Shown piece after piece: positions 30,575-40,001 of a stretch of 64,000 nucleotides of DNA. Position 1 is the stretch's first letter. Each line of letters begins with the position of its first letter. The notes below the pieces were generated by a model. The model was given only the letters and a program-made list of their open reading frames with translations. It was not told the origin of the DNA and made no database searches. Position numbers and translations under genes: made by a program. This DNA comes from Chromobacterium rhizoryzae (GTDB lineage: Bacteria > Pseudomonadota > Gammaproteobacteria > Burkholderiales > Chromobacteriaceae), in NCBI RefSeq assembly GCF_020544465.1, contig NZ_CP066126.1, positions 3,286,001 through 3,350,000 on the forward strand, read 5' to 3'.

Positions 30575-33500
30575 TGTCGGCCTCCTCCGCCGCAGCCGGC
30601 GCTTTGCGCCGCTCCGACGCCTGCATGATCAAGCGGAAAAACAGCGGCACGAAGAAAGTGGCGATAAAGGTGGCGGCCAGCATGCCGCCCACCACCGGCG
30701 TGCCCAGCGCGCGGCGGCTGGCGGAGCCCGCGCCGCTGGATATCACCAAGGGCACGCAGCCCAGGATGAAGGCCAGCGAAGTCATCACGATGGGACGGAA
30801 GCGCAACCGCGCCGCTTCCAGCGCGGCGTCCATAAGCGGCAAGCCCTGTTGGCGCTGCTGCACCGCGAACTCCACGATCAGGATGGCGTTCTTGGCGGCC
30901 AGGCCCACCAGGGTGACGACGCCGATCTGGAAATAGACGTTGTTGTCCTGATGGCCGATGACGGCGGCGAGCAAGGCGCCGAACAGCGCGAAGGGCACCG
31001 AGGTCACCACCGCCAGCGGCAGGCTCCAGCGTTCGTACTGCGCCGCCAGGATCAGGAAGACCATCAGGATGCCGAACAGGAAGGCGGTGGCGGCGGTGCC
31101 GCCGGCCAGTTTTTCCTGATAGGCGCTGCCGCTCCAGGCCAGCGCATAGTCGTTGCCCAACACTTGCCGGGTCACCTCTTCCAGCGCCTGGATCGCCTGG
31201 CCGGAACTGACGCCGGGCGCGGGCTGGGCCAGGATTTTGGCGGCGTTGAAGATGTTGAAGCGGTCCACCAGCTCCGGCCCGTAGCTGGATTTGACCTCCA
31301 CCAGGCTGGACAGCGGCACCATCACGCCCTCGGCGGAGCGCACATAGATATTGGCGATGTCTTCCGGCCGCGCGCGGAAGTCCGCCTCGGACTGCAGCTG
31401 CACCTTGTAAGTGCGGCCGAACTTGTTGAAGTCGTTGACGTAGAGCTGGCCGAAAGTGGCTTGCAGGGTGTCGAACACTTGGTTGATGTCCACGCCCAGC
31501 GCCTTGGTCTTTTCGCGGTCCAGGTCCAGATACTTCTGCGGCACATTGGCGCGGAAGGTGGTGGCCACGCTGGCGAACTCCGGCCGCTGCCGCGCCGCGG
31601 CCAGCAGTTTTTCCGCCGCCTGGCTGAGCTTTTGCGCGCCCTGGTCGCCGCGGTCCTGCAAATAGGCTTCCAGGCCGCCGGTGGTGGACATGCCGATGAT
31701 GGGCGCTGGATTGAAGGCGCTCATCACGCCGGCCTGCACGCTGCGGCCCAGGCGATTGAACTCGGCGGCCACGGAGAAGGAATCCTCGCCCTTGGCCTTG
31801 CGCTGGTCCCAGTCCTTGAGGGTGACGAAGCTGGTGCCGCGGTTGGTCTGCTTGGAGCCGGACAAGATGTCGAAACCGGTGAAGGTGGTGACGCTTTCCA
31901 CATTGGGATTGGCCATCATCAGCCGGTCGAATTCCGCCGTGGCCTTGGCGGTGCGGGTCAGCGCGGCCGCGTCCGGCAAGGCGGTGTTGGCGAACAGCGT
32001 GCCCATGTCCTCATTGGGCACCAGCGAGCCCGGCACTTTCTGATACAGGCCGACGGTGGCGGCCAGAACGACGGCGATCAGGCCGAAGGCGACGCCGACA
32101 CGGCGGTTGAGAAACAACACGCCCAGCACGTAGCGGCCGGTCAGGCGTTCGAAAGCGCGGTTGAACCACTGGAAAAAGCGCGGCGGCTGGTGATGGCCGG
32201 GCTTGAGCAGCAAGGCGCACAAGGCCGGGGTCAGCGTCAGCGCGACAATGCCGGAAATGATCACCGACATGGCGATGGTGACGGCGAACTGCTTGTACAT
32301 CACCCCGGTCATGCCGCCCATGAAGGCCACCGGCAGGAAGACCGCGCACAAGACCAGCACGATGGCCACCAGCGCGCCGGACACCTCGCCCATCGCCAGC
32401 ACCGCGGCTTCCTTGGCGCCGCAGCGGCGTTCGCTCATGATGCGTTCGACGTTTTCCAGCACCACGATGGCGTCGTCCACCACGATGCCGATGGCCAGCA
32501 CCATGCCGAACAGGGTCAGCAGATTGATGGAGAAGCCCAAGAGCAGCATGCCGGCGAAGGTGCCGACCAGCGACACCGGCACCGCGATGCAGGGAATCAG
32601 CGTGGCGCGGAAATTCTGCAGGAACAAATACACCACCAGAAACACCAGCACGGTGGCTTCCAGCAGGGTTTCCACCACGCCGTCGATGGAGACTTTGACG
32701 AATTTGGTGGTGTCGAAGGGAATGGTGTAGTCCACGCCGGCCGGGAAGCGGACCTTGAGCTCCTCCATCTTGGCGGCGATGGCGGCGGACACCTTGAGCG
32801 CGTTGGCGCTGGGTTGCAGATAGGTGGTGATGCCCACGCTGGGCTTGCCGTTGCGGGTGCCGATCACATCGTAGTCGTTGCCGCCCATCTCCACTCGCGC
32901 CACATCCTTGACGCGGATCTTGGAGCCGTCCGGCATCGAGCGCACGATGATGTTCTCAAACTCCTTGGGTTCGCTGAGCCGGCCCTTGGCGTTGACGGTG
33001 TAGGTGAAGCTGATGGGCGCGCTGGTGGGCTGGGCGCCGATCTTGCCGGCGGCGAACTGAGCGTTCTGCTCGCGCACCGCCTTGGCCACGTCGGACGGGG
33101 TCAGGCCCAGCTGGGCCATGCGGTCCGGCCGCAGCCACAGCCGCATCGCGTAGTCGGTGCCGCCCATCATCGCCACGTCGCCCACGCCGGGAATGCGCTT
33201 GAGCTCGTCCATCACGTTGAGCAGGGCGAAATTGGACAGATAGTTGCGGTCGTACTGGCCGGTGGGCGAGCCGATGGAGATCACGCTGAGCACCGAGGTG
33301 GATTTCTTGCGCACGGTGACGCCCTGGCGCTGCACTTCGTCCGGCAGCTGTTTCATCGCCGCCTGCACCCGGTTGTTGACGTCGATGGTGGCCTGGTCCG
33401 GATCCGTGCCCACGGCGAAATAGACATTGAGGCTGAGCTGGCCGTTGGAGGCAGCGCTGGATTGCATGTAAAGCATGTTTTCCACGCCGTTGAGCTGCTG

Positions 33501-33701
33501 CTCCAAGGGCGCGGCCACGGTCTGGGCGATGGTTTCCGGCGTGGCGCCCGGATAGTTGGCCGACACCGACACCACGGCCGGAACGATCTGCGGGTACTGC
33601 TCCACCGGCAGCGCGCGCATCGCCGCCAGGCCGGCCAGCACAATGACGATGGACAGCACGCTGGCGAAAATGGGGCGGTTGATGAAGAAACGCGAAAACA
33701 T
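30567..33701 (-). CDS. RND multidrug efflux transporter (AcrB/MexB family)
   Basis: This 1044-residue inner-membrane pump is full length for the hydrophobe/amphiphile exporter family. TM1 starts the protein (FFINRPIFASVLSIV). The proton-relay region has the Asp pair GIVVDDAIVV in TM4 and Lys in TM10 (AAKNAILIVEFA). Two large periplasmic loops carry the substrate pockets. It expels drugs, dyes and detergents using the proton gradient. It is 10 bases downstream of the adaptor gene in one operon. No substrate can be assigned. Confidence 0.95.
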   Translation of the reverse strand: MFSRFFINRPIFASVLSIVIVLAGLAAMRALPVEQYPQIVPAVVSVSANYPGATPETIAQTVAAPLEQQLNGVENMLYMQSSAASNGQLSLNVYFAVGTDPDQATIDVNNRVQAAMKQLPDEVQRQGVTVRKKSTSVLSVISIGSPTGQYDRNYLSNFALLNVMDELKRIPGVGDVAMMGGTDYAMRLWLRPDRMAQLGLTPSDVAKAVREQNAQFAAGKIGAQPTSAPISFTYTVNAKGRLSEPKEFENIIVRSMPDGSKIRVKDVARVEMGGNDYDVIGTRNGKPSVGITTYLQPSANALKVSAAIAAKMEELKVRFPAGVDYTIPFDTTKFVKVSIDGVVETLLEATVLVFLVVYLFLQNFRATLIPCIAVPVSLVGTFAGMLLLGFSINLLTLFGMVLAIGIVVDDAIVVLENVERIMSERRCGAKEAAVLAMGEVSGALVAIVLVLCAVFLPVAFMGGMTGVMYKQFAVTIAMSVIISGIVALTLTPALCALLLKPGHHQPPRFFQWFNRAFERLTGRYVLGVLFLNRRVGVAFGLIAVVLAATVGLYQKVPGSLVPNEDMGTLFANTALPDAAALTRTAKATAEFDRLMMANPNVESVTTFTGFDILSGSKQTNRGTSFVTLKDWDQRKAKGEDSFSVAAEFNRLGRSVQAGVMSAFNPAPIIGMSTTGGLEAYLQDRGDQGAQKLSQAAEKLLAAARQRPEFASVATTFRANVPQKYLDLDREKTKALGVDINQVFDTLQATFGQLYVNDFNKFGRTYKVQLQSEADFRARPEDIANIYVRSAEGVMVPLSSLVEVKSSYGPELVDRFNIFNAAKILAQPAPGVSSGQAIQALEEVTRQVLGNDYALAWSGSAYQEKLAGGTAATAFLFGILMVFLILAAQYERWSLPLAVVTSVPFALFGALLAAVIGHQDNNVYFQIGVVTLVGLAAKNAILIVEFAVQQRQQGLPLMDAALEAARLRFRPIVMTSLAFILGCVPLVISSGAGSASRRALGTPVVGGMLAATFIATFFVPLFFRLIMQASERRKAPAAAEEADNA

Positions 33702-33711
33702 GGCTAGCTCC

Positions 33712-34854
33712 TCACGCCTTGGCCGGCGCGGCGGCCACCGGCTTGACCACGGCGCCGGGGCGGGCCTGCATCAGGCCGTCCACAATCACCTTCTCTCCAG
33801 CCTTGAGGCCGGATTCGATCACCACCCGGCCGCCCACCTGAGCGCCCAGCTTGACCATTCTGGCCTGCACCTTGTTGTCCGCGCCCACCACCATCAGCTG
33901 ATTGTCCGCCTGGGCCTGGACAACGGCCTGTTCCGGCACGGTCAGCACGTTCTTGCGCACGCCCAGATCCAGCATCACGCGCACGAATTGCCCGGGCAGC
34001 AGACGCTCGTCTTCATTGGGAAATTGCGCGCGCGCGCTGATGGTGCCGGTCTTGGGATCCACGCGGTTGTCGCGGAAATCCAGCTTGCCGCTTTGCGGAA
34101 AGACGCGGCCGTCCGCCAGACGGATCCGCACCGGATGGCGGCTGCCGTCTTCCGCGCTCACTTTGCCGGTGGACAGGCTGTGTTCGTAATTGAGGCTGTC
34201 CTGCTCGGAAATGGAGAAATTGACGTAGATGGGATTGAGCTGGGAAATGGTGGTCAGCGGCTCGGCGGCGTCCACGCGGATCAGGCTGCCTTCGGATTGC
34301 ACCTGCTTGCTGGTCAGGCCCGGAATCGGCGCGGTGACGCGGGTGTAGTCCAGATTGAGCTGGGCTTCCTTGACCTTGGCGTCGGCGGACTGCTTAGCCG
34401 CCTTGACGGAGTTCAGCGCCGCCACCGCGTTGTCGTAATCCATTTTGGACACCGCCTGCTCCTGGTACAGCGGGCGGATGCGCGTCAGATCGGCGTCGGC
34501 TTTTTGCAGCGCGGCCAACTGCACCGCCTGCGCGCCCTTGGCCTGTTCCAGCTGCGCCTGATACGGCGCGGGGTCGATCTGGAACAGCGTCTGTCCCTGC
34601 TTCACCGGCTGGCCTTCCACATAAGTGCGCTTGAGCAGAATGCCCCCCACGCGGGCGCGCACCTCGATATCGCGATAACCGGCGGTTTCGCCCACCAGTT
34701 CCATGGTCATCGGCACATCGCCGGGCGCGGCGGTTTCCACAGTGACTTGCGGGACGGCGGCGGCCTTTTGCTGCGGCGAGCCGCAAGCGGTCAGCCAGAC
34801 CGGCGCAGACAATAGCAGGGCAAGCGACAATAGCTGCCGCGACGGATAGCGCAT
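33712..34854 (-). CDS. RND efflux periplasmic adaptor lipoprotein (AcrA/MexA family)
   Basis: This 380-residue membrane-fusion protein has a lipobox WLTAC near residue 24, a biotinyl-lipoyl domain (VRARVGGILLKRTYVEGQPV), a helical hairpin (about 95-165), and beta-barrel and membrane-proximal domains. It links the inner-membrane pump to the OprM-like duct. The ATG at 34854 has a GGAGAAA site. It is the first gene of the three-gene operon. Confidence 0.94.
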   Translation of the reverse strand: MRYPSRQLLSLALLLSAPVWLTACGSPQQKAAAVPQVTVETAAPGDVPMTMELVGETAGYRDIEVRARVGGILLKRTYVEGQPVKQGQTLFQIDPAPYQAQLEQAKGAQAVQLAALQKADADLTRIRPLYQEQAVSKMDYDNAVAALNSVKAAKQSADAKVKEAQLNLDYTRVTAPIPGLTSKQVQSEGSLIRVDAAEPLTTISQLNPIYVNFSISEQDSLNYEHSLSTGKVSAEDGSRHPVRIRLADGRVFPQSGKLDFRDNRVDPKTGTISARAQFPNEDERLLPGQFVRVMLDLGVRKNVLTVPEQAVVQAQADNQLMVVGADNKVQARMVKLGAQVGGRVVIESGLKAGEKVIVDGLMQARPGAVVKPVAAAPAKA

Positions 34855-35153
34855 TATTATTTCTCCATATGAGCGGGTATTCGGGAATGGCGGGCAAACC
34901 CAGGGCGCAAGCAAGCAGCCTTGTCGACAAAGACGCGGACGGTCCCGCGAGGCGCGGGCCGTGCCTTATTTAGGGATGGCTTAGCAGTGCCTTATTAAAA
35001 CAGCCGCTTGTGAAGGGTGTTTTTTAAAAATCGGCGTTTTTGTAAATTGCGGGTAAATTCGCGGGAAAACGATGTGAAGAGTTGTGAATGCGAATCAAAT
35101 GCGCGGCGTGGACGCCGCCGCGGCCGGCCTCCGGCTTGCCCGCCGCGCCGCCC
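34855..35153 (-). promoter_or_regulatory. Upstream region of the efflux operon with direct repeats
   Basis: This 299-base interval has no gene. Two exact copies of GTGCCTTATT (34961-34970 and 34987-34996; AATAAGGCAC on the transcribed strand) lie 26 bp apart, a spacing that could place a dimeric regulator on one DNA face. An AT-rich stretch (34994-35060) follows. No TetR-type regulator gene is adjacent, so control may come from elsewhere. Confidence 0.45.
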
Positions 35154-35915
35154 TCATTTCGCCGGCGGCGCAGGCTGAAAGCGGCGAAGCATGCGCTCGT
35201 AACTGCCGTCGCCGCGCATGGCGCGCAGGCCGGCCTCGAACTGGTCCGCGTACGCCCTGCCCTTGGGCCGCGCCTTGGAGAAGGCCAGCCAGAAACCATC
35301 CTGGCTGATCCGCCCCGCCTGCCGGACCCGCCCGGCCGCGAACGGGTTGCCGCGGATGCGCAATTGTCCGGGGCGCGCGTTCATCAACACATAGTCCACG
35401 CGCCGGGCCAACAGCATGCGAATCAGGTCCTCATCGGAATGAGCCACCGATTTGACGATCTTGGGATCGCGCATGAAAACGCTGGGATAGGTGTAATCCT
35501 GGGTGATGCCCACCCTGCGGCCGGCCAAATCGCGCAGGCCCAGCCCGGCTCCGCCGGCGGCGAGCGCGAAGATGGCCAGTTCTTCGGTGAACATCGGCGT
35601 TTGATGCCACCAGAATTGCTCGCGATTATCATCGGTAATGGTGGCGCTGAGGCAGCCGTCGGCGCGGCCGACGCGCGCCAGCATCAGGCAGCGCGCAAAC
35701 GGCACCAGCACAAAGCGGACCTCGACGCCCCGGCGGCGGAACGCCTCGCGCGCCAGTTGCGGCGCCAGCCCCTGCGCGGCGCCGTCGGCGCCGCGCGCCG
35801 AATACGGCGGCCAATCGTCCTCCACGGCGATGAGCAGGGCCGGAGCCGCATCGGCCGCCTGCGCCGCAACGGCCAGCAGGCCCGCGCACAGGGCTCGTCG
35901 AAACCACGCTTGCAT
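35154..35915 (-). CDS. Periplasmic solute-binding protein, amino-acid ABC type (SBP_bac_3-like)
   Basis: This 253-residue protein has a signal peptide (cleavage near AADA). It shows ALLIAVEDDWPPYSA at the start of the mature part, a characteristic first strand of the family-3 binding fold, and RLAGRRVGITQDYTYP-type second-lobe sequence. It binds a polar amino acid or similar ligand. No permease or ATPase gene is nearby, which is common for stand-alone members of this family in Pseudomonas and Chromobacterium. The ATG at 35915 has a strong GGGAGG site. Confidence 0.82.
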   Translation of the reverse strand: MQAWFRRALCAGLLAVAAQAADAAPALLIAVEDDWPPYSARGADGAAQGLAPQLAREAFRRRGVEVRFVLVPFARCLMLARVGRADGCLSATITDDNREQFWWHQTPMFTEELAIFALAAGGAGLGLRDLAGRRVGITQDYTYPSVFMRDPKIVKSVAHSDEDLIRMLLARRVDYVLMNARPGQLRIRGNPFAAGRVRQAGRISQDGFWLAFSKARPKGRAYADQFEAGLRAMRGDGSYERMLRRFQPAPPAK

Positions 35916-36260
35916 CTGAACCCTCCCGCCGAGAAGCCGCGAGCCGGAGATGGACAAACGCCGCGCGCGCCAATGCTTAATATCGACAACTTTACACTAC
36001 AAACCGCGCATGAAGGCGCCTCGCCTGCGACGGGAATCGTGTCACGCCGCTGGACGGCGACGCGGCGTGGGTGCGCCATCCAAGCGGATCGCGCGGTTTT
36101 TCGATGCGCGGGGCCGCATAGAACAAGCGGCCGGCTTTCCGCGTCGCCGCTTGAGCCCAAGCGGGCTTGCGGCAAAGCGCTTGACCCCCGCGCGCGGGCA
36201 ATGCCAAGATCATGAACCGCCCCGCCTTCACGCTAACCGCTGCCGCCCGAGGAGATTGGT
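35916..36260. other. Intergenic gap between divergent genes
   Basis: These 345 bases lie between the divergent binding-protein and thioesterase genes. An AT-rich patch (35976-36000) may hold the binding-protein promoter. I see no repeat, RNA or protein-like frame here. Confidence 0.4.
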
Positions 36261-36698
36261 TTGGAACCGTTTTGCCATCCGCTGGAAGTGCGCTGGTCCG
36301 ACTGCGACGCTAACCAGCACGTCCGCCATACCGCCTACGCCGATTTCTGTACCCATGCCCGCATAGAATGGCTGCGCGGCCAAGGCTTTGGCTTTGAACA
36401 ATTTCAGGCGCTGGGGTTCGGCCCGGTCATTTTCAAGGAGTGGACCGAGTATTTCAAGGAACTGCGGCTGAGCGAGCGCATTCACGTGCGCCTGGCCATC
36501 GCCGGCCTGAGCCAGGACGGCAAGCGCTTTTGCATCCGCCACGAGATTTACAAGGAGGACGACCGCCTGGCCGCGCGTCACGAAGTCAGCGGCTCCTGGA
36601 TAGACCTGACGCTGCGCAAGCTGACCGCGCCGCCGCCGGAATTGAGCGCCATTTTCGCCTGGGCGGAGCGAACCGAGGATTTCCAGGCGCTGGATTGA
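36261..36698 (+). CDS. Acyl-CoA thioesterase, 4HBT (YbgC-like) family
   Basis: This 145-residue hotdog-fold protein has the VRWSDCDANQHVRHTAYADF motif with catalytic Asp16, as in 4-hydroxybenzoyl-CoA/YbgC thioesterases, which hydrolyse acyl-CoA thioesters. The start is a TTG with a GAGGAG site about 8 bases upstream; no ATG fits. It is followed at once by a strong terminator. Confidence 0.88.
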   Translation: MEPFCHPLEVRWSDCDANQHVRHTAYADFCTHARIEWLRGQGFGFEQFQALGFGPVIFKEWTEYFKELRLSERIHVRLAIAGLSQDGKRFCIRHEIYKEDDRLAARHEVSGSWIDLTLRKLTAPPPELSAIFAWAERTEDFQALD

Positions 36699-36713
36699 GG
36701 CATGCCGGACGCG

Positions 36714-36746
36714 AAAAAGCCCTGACTATGCAGTCAGGGCTTTTTT
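36714..36746 (+). terminator. Rho-independent terminator of thioesterase gene
   Basis: Stem GCCCTGAC (36719-36726) with GTCAGGGC (36733-36740), loop TATGCA, then six T. The A-run before the stem makes it bidirectional, so it could also stop transcripts from the tRNA genes. Confidence 0.9.
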
Positions 36747-36754
36747 GCTTGCTT

Positions 36755-36845
36755 TGGCGGAGAGGGGGGGATTCGAACCCCCGTTAGGGTATTACCCTAA
36801 ACACGCTTTCCAGGCGTGCGACTTAAACCACTCATCCACCTCTCC
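36755..36845 (-). tRNA. tRNA-Ser (GGA), copy 1
   Basis: The minus strand folds as a class II tRNA: acceptor GGAGAGG with CCTCTCC, discriminator G and encoded CCA. The anticodon stem-loop CACGC-CTGGAAA-GCGTG gives anticodon GGA, which reads UCC and UCU. The long variable arm GTTTAGGGTAATACCCTAAC identifies serine. The length is 91 nt including CCA. It is identical to the second copy. Confidence 0.95.
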
Positions 36846-36882
36846 GGAGGTGTCTTGCTTGTTTGCGCCGGTCGGGCCGGAG

Positions 36883-36912
36883 CAATAAAAAAACCGCCAG
36901 GGCAGTTTTTGT
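36883..36912 (-). terminator. Possible terminator between the two tRNA-Ser genes
   Basis: On the minus strand AACTGCC and GGCGGTT (with one G-U pair) form a short hairpin followed by seven T. The loop is very small, so the signal is weak. It lies between the two tRNA genes and could end the transcript of copy 2. Confidence 0.4.
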
Positions 36913-36918
36913 TGATTC

Positions 36919-37009
36919 TGGCGGAGAGGGGGGGATTCGAACCCCCGTTAGGGTATTACCCTAAACACGCTTTCCAGGCGTGCGACTTAAACCACTCATC
37001 CACCTCTCC
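36919..37009 (-). tRNA. tRNA-Ser (GGA), copy 2
   Basis: It is base-for-base the same as copy 1 over 91 nt, including the encoded CCA and the GGA anticodon. It lies 73 bases upstream in the direction of transcription. The flanks differ, so this is a tandem tRNA duplication rather than a longer segmental repeat. Confidence 0.95.
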
Positions 37010-37071
37010 AGAATCCCCGTGAAACAAGGCGCTTGGCGTTTCGTTCACAGAGGCTGCGCAGTATATAAGCC

Positions 37072-38205
37072 CTATTCATCCGGCGCAAGTGTTTTGTAAG
37101 CGGAATGAGAAAAAAGGGCGTCGACATACTCGCCCACCCCTTCCCGCTCGCGCCGCAACCAGCCGGCAATCGCCGCGCGGAAACGCGGATCGGCGATGTA
37201 ATGGGCAGACCAGGTGCGCTCCGGCTCAAAGCCCCGCGCCAGCTTGTGCTCGCCCTGGGCGCCGCCCTCGAAGCATTGCAGGCCGGCGCGGATCGCGTAC
37301 TCCAGGCCCTGGTAGTAACACAGTTCGAAATGCAGGCAGGGAATATCGGCCACCGCGCCCCAGTATCGCCCGTACAGCACGCCGTCCTGCACCAGGCACA
37401 GGCTGGCCGCCAGCGGCGCGCCGTCCCGCTCGGCGACGAACATCAGGCAATGCAAACCCAGCCGCTCCGCCAGCAGCGCGAAGAAGGCCGGATTCAGATA
37501 GGGCGCGGAACGGCGTTCCAGATAGGTCTGCCGGTAGCAACGGTAGAAAAACGCCCAGTCCTCGGCGGCGATGGCCTCCCCGCGCAATGTCCGCACGCTG
37601 ACGCCGGCCTCGGCCACCTTGCGCCGCTCCTGACGGATCTTCTTGCGCTTGTCGCGGCTCAGCGTGGCCAGGAAGGCGTCGAAGTCGGCATAGCCGCGAT
37701 TGCGCCAGTGGAACTGCACGCCTTCGCGCAGCAGCCAGCCGGCCTCGTCCAGGGCCTGCGCCTCCTCCCGCGCGGGAAACAGCACGTGGGCCGACGACAG
37801 GCCGTGCTCGTCCACCACTTGCTCCAGGCCGGCGATCAATTGCGGCCAGGCCGCCGCGTCGCCCAGCAGCCGCCGGCCGCCCACCGGGCTGAACGGCGAG
37901 GCCACCACCAGCTTGGGATAATAGTCCAGACCGGCGCGGGCATAGGCTTCCGCCCAGGCCCAGTCGAACACGTATTCGCCGCGCGGATGCCGCTTCAAAT
38001 AGGCCGGCGCCAGCGCCTGCAAGCGGCCGTCCCGCTCCAGACCCAGCGGCAAGGGCAGCCAGCCGCTGGCCTCGCCCACGCAAGCCGCCCGCTCCAGCGC
38101 CTCCAGCCACGGCCGGCCCACAAACAGATTGCCGCCTTCCCCCAGGCCCGCCCATTGTTCCGCGCTCCAGGCGCCCACTCTCTCGTGCAATTGCAAGGAC
38201 ACCAT
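37072..38205 (-). CDS. FemAB/GNAT-like protein (DUF482, peptidogalycan-type)
   Basis: This 377-residue protein resembles the DUF482 (PF04339) family, related to FemAB acyltransferases: SRDKRKKIRQERRKV near residue 180 and FEGGAQGEHKLARGFEP near residue 315 are recognisable family segments. The biochemical role is not settled; transfer of an aminoacyl or acyl group is inferred from the fold. The ATG has a GAGGAA site. It is divergent from nadE with a 74-base promoter gap. Confidence 0.85.
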   Translation of the reverse strand: MVSLQLHERVGAWSAEQWAGLGEGGNLFVGRPWLEALERAACVGEASGWLPLPLGLERDGRLQALAPAYLKRHPRGEYVFDWAWAEAYARAGLDYYPKLVVASPFSPVGGRRLLGDAAAWPQLIAGLEQVVDEHGLSSAHVLFPAREEAQALDEAGWLLREGVQFHWRNRGYADFDAFLATLSRDKRKKIRQERRKVAEAGVSVRTLRGEAIAAEDWAFFYRCYRQTYLERRSAPYLNPAFFALLAERLGLHCLMFVAERDGAPLAASLCLVQDGVLYGRYWGAVADIPCLHFELCYYQGLEYAIRAGLQCFEGGAQGEHKLARGFEPERTWSAHYIADPRFRAAIAGWLRREREGVGEYVDALFSHSAYKTLAPDE

Positions 38206-38279
38206 GATTCCTCTCGGGCGTTTGCGCCGTCTATCAGGTAAAATTCCATCTATCTCGAAACATTCGGTTCCCTATCAAG

Positions 38280-39872
38280 ATGCGTATCGCGCTCGCCCAG
38301 TTCAACCCCGTTGTCGGCGATATCCCCGGCAACACCCGCAAAATCCTCGACCTCGCCCACGCGGCCATCGCCCAGGGCGCGGACGTGCTGGTCACGCCGG
38401 AGCTGGCCTTGACCGGCTACAGCCCGGAAGACCTGCTGCTGCGCGACAGTTTCTACCGCGCCTGCAGCCAGGCGCTGGACGAACTGCTGGAATTGGACGG
38501 CATCACCCTGGTGGTGGGCCATCCGGCCCGGATGGGCGCGGATCGCTTCAACGCCGCCACCGTGCTGCGCGACGGCAACCGTCTGGGCCAGTATCACAAG
38601 ATGCTGCTGCCCAACGATGAAGTGTTCGACGAATGCCGCTACTTCACCCCCGGTGCCGCGCCGCTGGTGTTCCAGCAGGGCGAGGCCAAGGTGGGCGTGC
38701 TGATCTGCGAGGACGTCTGGTCCGTCGACCCGGCCGCCGAGGCCGCCGACGCCGGCGCCGACGTGGTGGTGGTGCTCAACGCCTCGCCTTTCCATCGCAA
38801 CAAGATTGAAACCCGCCACGACGTGGTGCGCTTCCGCGCCGAGGAAACCGGCCTGCCCTTCGCCTACGTCAATCTGACCGGAGGCCAGGACGAACTGGTG
38901 TTCGACGGCGCCTCCTTCGCCGTCAACCGCGCCGGCGAGGTGGTGGCCCAGGCCGCCGCCTATGACGACGAACTACTGATCGTCGATTTCGACGGCGGCG
39001 ATCTGCTGCCCGGCGCCAAGGCGGCCCTGCCCGGCCCGCTGGAAAGCGTTTACCGCACCCTGGTGGCCGGCGTGCGCGACTACATCGGCAAAAACGGCTT
39101 CCCCGGCGCGCTGCTGGGCCTGTCCGGCGGCATAGACTCCGCGCTGACCCTGGCAGTGGCGGTGGACGCGCTGGGCGCGGACAAGGTGCACGCGGTGATG
39201 ATGCCCTCGCGCTACACCGCGGACATCTCGGTGACCGATTCCCGCGACATGGTGCAGCGCCTGGGCGTGAAGTACGACGAGATCGAAATCTGGCCGATGT
39301 ACGAAAGCTTCGTCCAGGCGCTGGCGCCCAGCTTCGCCGGCCTGGCCGAGGACACCACAGAGGAAAACCTGCAGGCCCGCATCCGCGGCACCCTGCTGAT
39401 GGCGCTGTCCAACAAGAGCGGCAAGCTGGTGCTCACCACCGGCAACAAATCGGAAATGACCACCGGCTACTGCACCCTGTACGGCGACATGGCCGGCGGT
39501 TTCGCCGTGCTCAAGGACGTGGCCAAGACCCTGGTGTTCGAACTGTGCCGCTGGCGCAATCTGCAAGGCGAGATCATCCCGGAACGCATCATCACCCGGC
39601 CGCCGTCGGCGGAATTGCGCCCGGACCAGACCGACCAGGACAGCCTGCCGCCCTACGAGGTGCTGGACGCCATCATGGCGCGCTACGTGGAGGAAAACCT
39701 GTCCGCCGAGGCCATCATCGCCGAAGGCTACGCCGAGGCCGATGTGCGCCGCGTGGTGCGGCTGCTGAAGATCAACGAGTACAAACGCCGCCAGGCGCCG
39801 GTGGGCCCGCGCGTGACCCACCGCGGTTTCGGCAAGGACTGGCGCTACCCCATCACCAATAAATTCAGCTGA
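38280..39872 (+). CDS. nadE: Glutamine-dependent NAD+ synthase
   Basis: This 530-residue two-domain enzyme makes the last step of NAD synthesis, amidating nicotinic acid adenine dinucleotide. The N-terminal nitrilase-type glutaminase has the triad Glu41, Lys107 and Cys143. The C-terminal ATP-pyrophosphatase domain has the P-loop LSGGIDSA near residue 280 and the NKSEMTTGY motif. The length fits the shorter bacterial glutamine-using type. The ATG directly follows the AT-rich divergent promoter. Confidence 0.95.
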   Translation: MRIALAQFNPVVGDIPGNTRKILDLAHAAIAQGADVLVTPELALTGYSPEDLLLRDSFYRACSQALDELLELDGITLVVGHPARMGADRFNAATVLRDGNRLGQYHKMLLPNDEVFDECRYFTPGAAPLVFQQGEAKVGVLICEDVWSVDPAAEAADAGADVVVVLNASPFHRNKIETRHDVVRFRAEETGLPFAYVNLTGGQDELVFDGASFAVNRAGEVVAQAAAYDDELLIVDFDGGDLLPGAKAALPGPLESVYRTLVAGVRDYIGKNGFPGALLGLSGGIDSALTLAVAVDALGADKVHAVMMPSRYTADISVTDSRDMVQRLGVKYDEIEIWPMYESFVQALAPSFAGLAEDTTEENLQARIRGTLLMALSNKSGKLVLTTGNKSEMTTGYCTLYGDMAGGFAVLKDVAKTLVFELCRWRNLQGEIIPERIITRPPSAELRPDQTDQDSLPPYEVLDAIMARYVEENLSAEAIIAEGYAEADVRRVVRLLKINEYKRRQAPVGPRVTHRGFGKDWRYPITNKFS

Positions 39873-40001
39873 TCCCCCAGCCGGGACCGCCCCGCCCCGG
39901 CCCCGCGCATGACATAGGCGATGCCGGATGCGTTAAACTGTCCGGCTCGCGCCGGACCGACCCCACCCGCCCGGCGCAGAATCTCGCTCAAGGAAACAAT
40001 A

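Noticed and set aside
30849..33707. 952-codon plus-strand frame
   Set aside because: It is antisense to the RND pump gene, which has clear family motifs; the frame has no recognisable domains and is a codon-bias shadow.
36755..37009. Direct repeat of 91 bp as a CRISPR or mobile element
   Set aside because: The repeated unit is exactly a tRNA-Ser gene with class II structure; tandem tRNA genes explain it.
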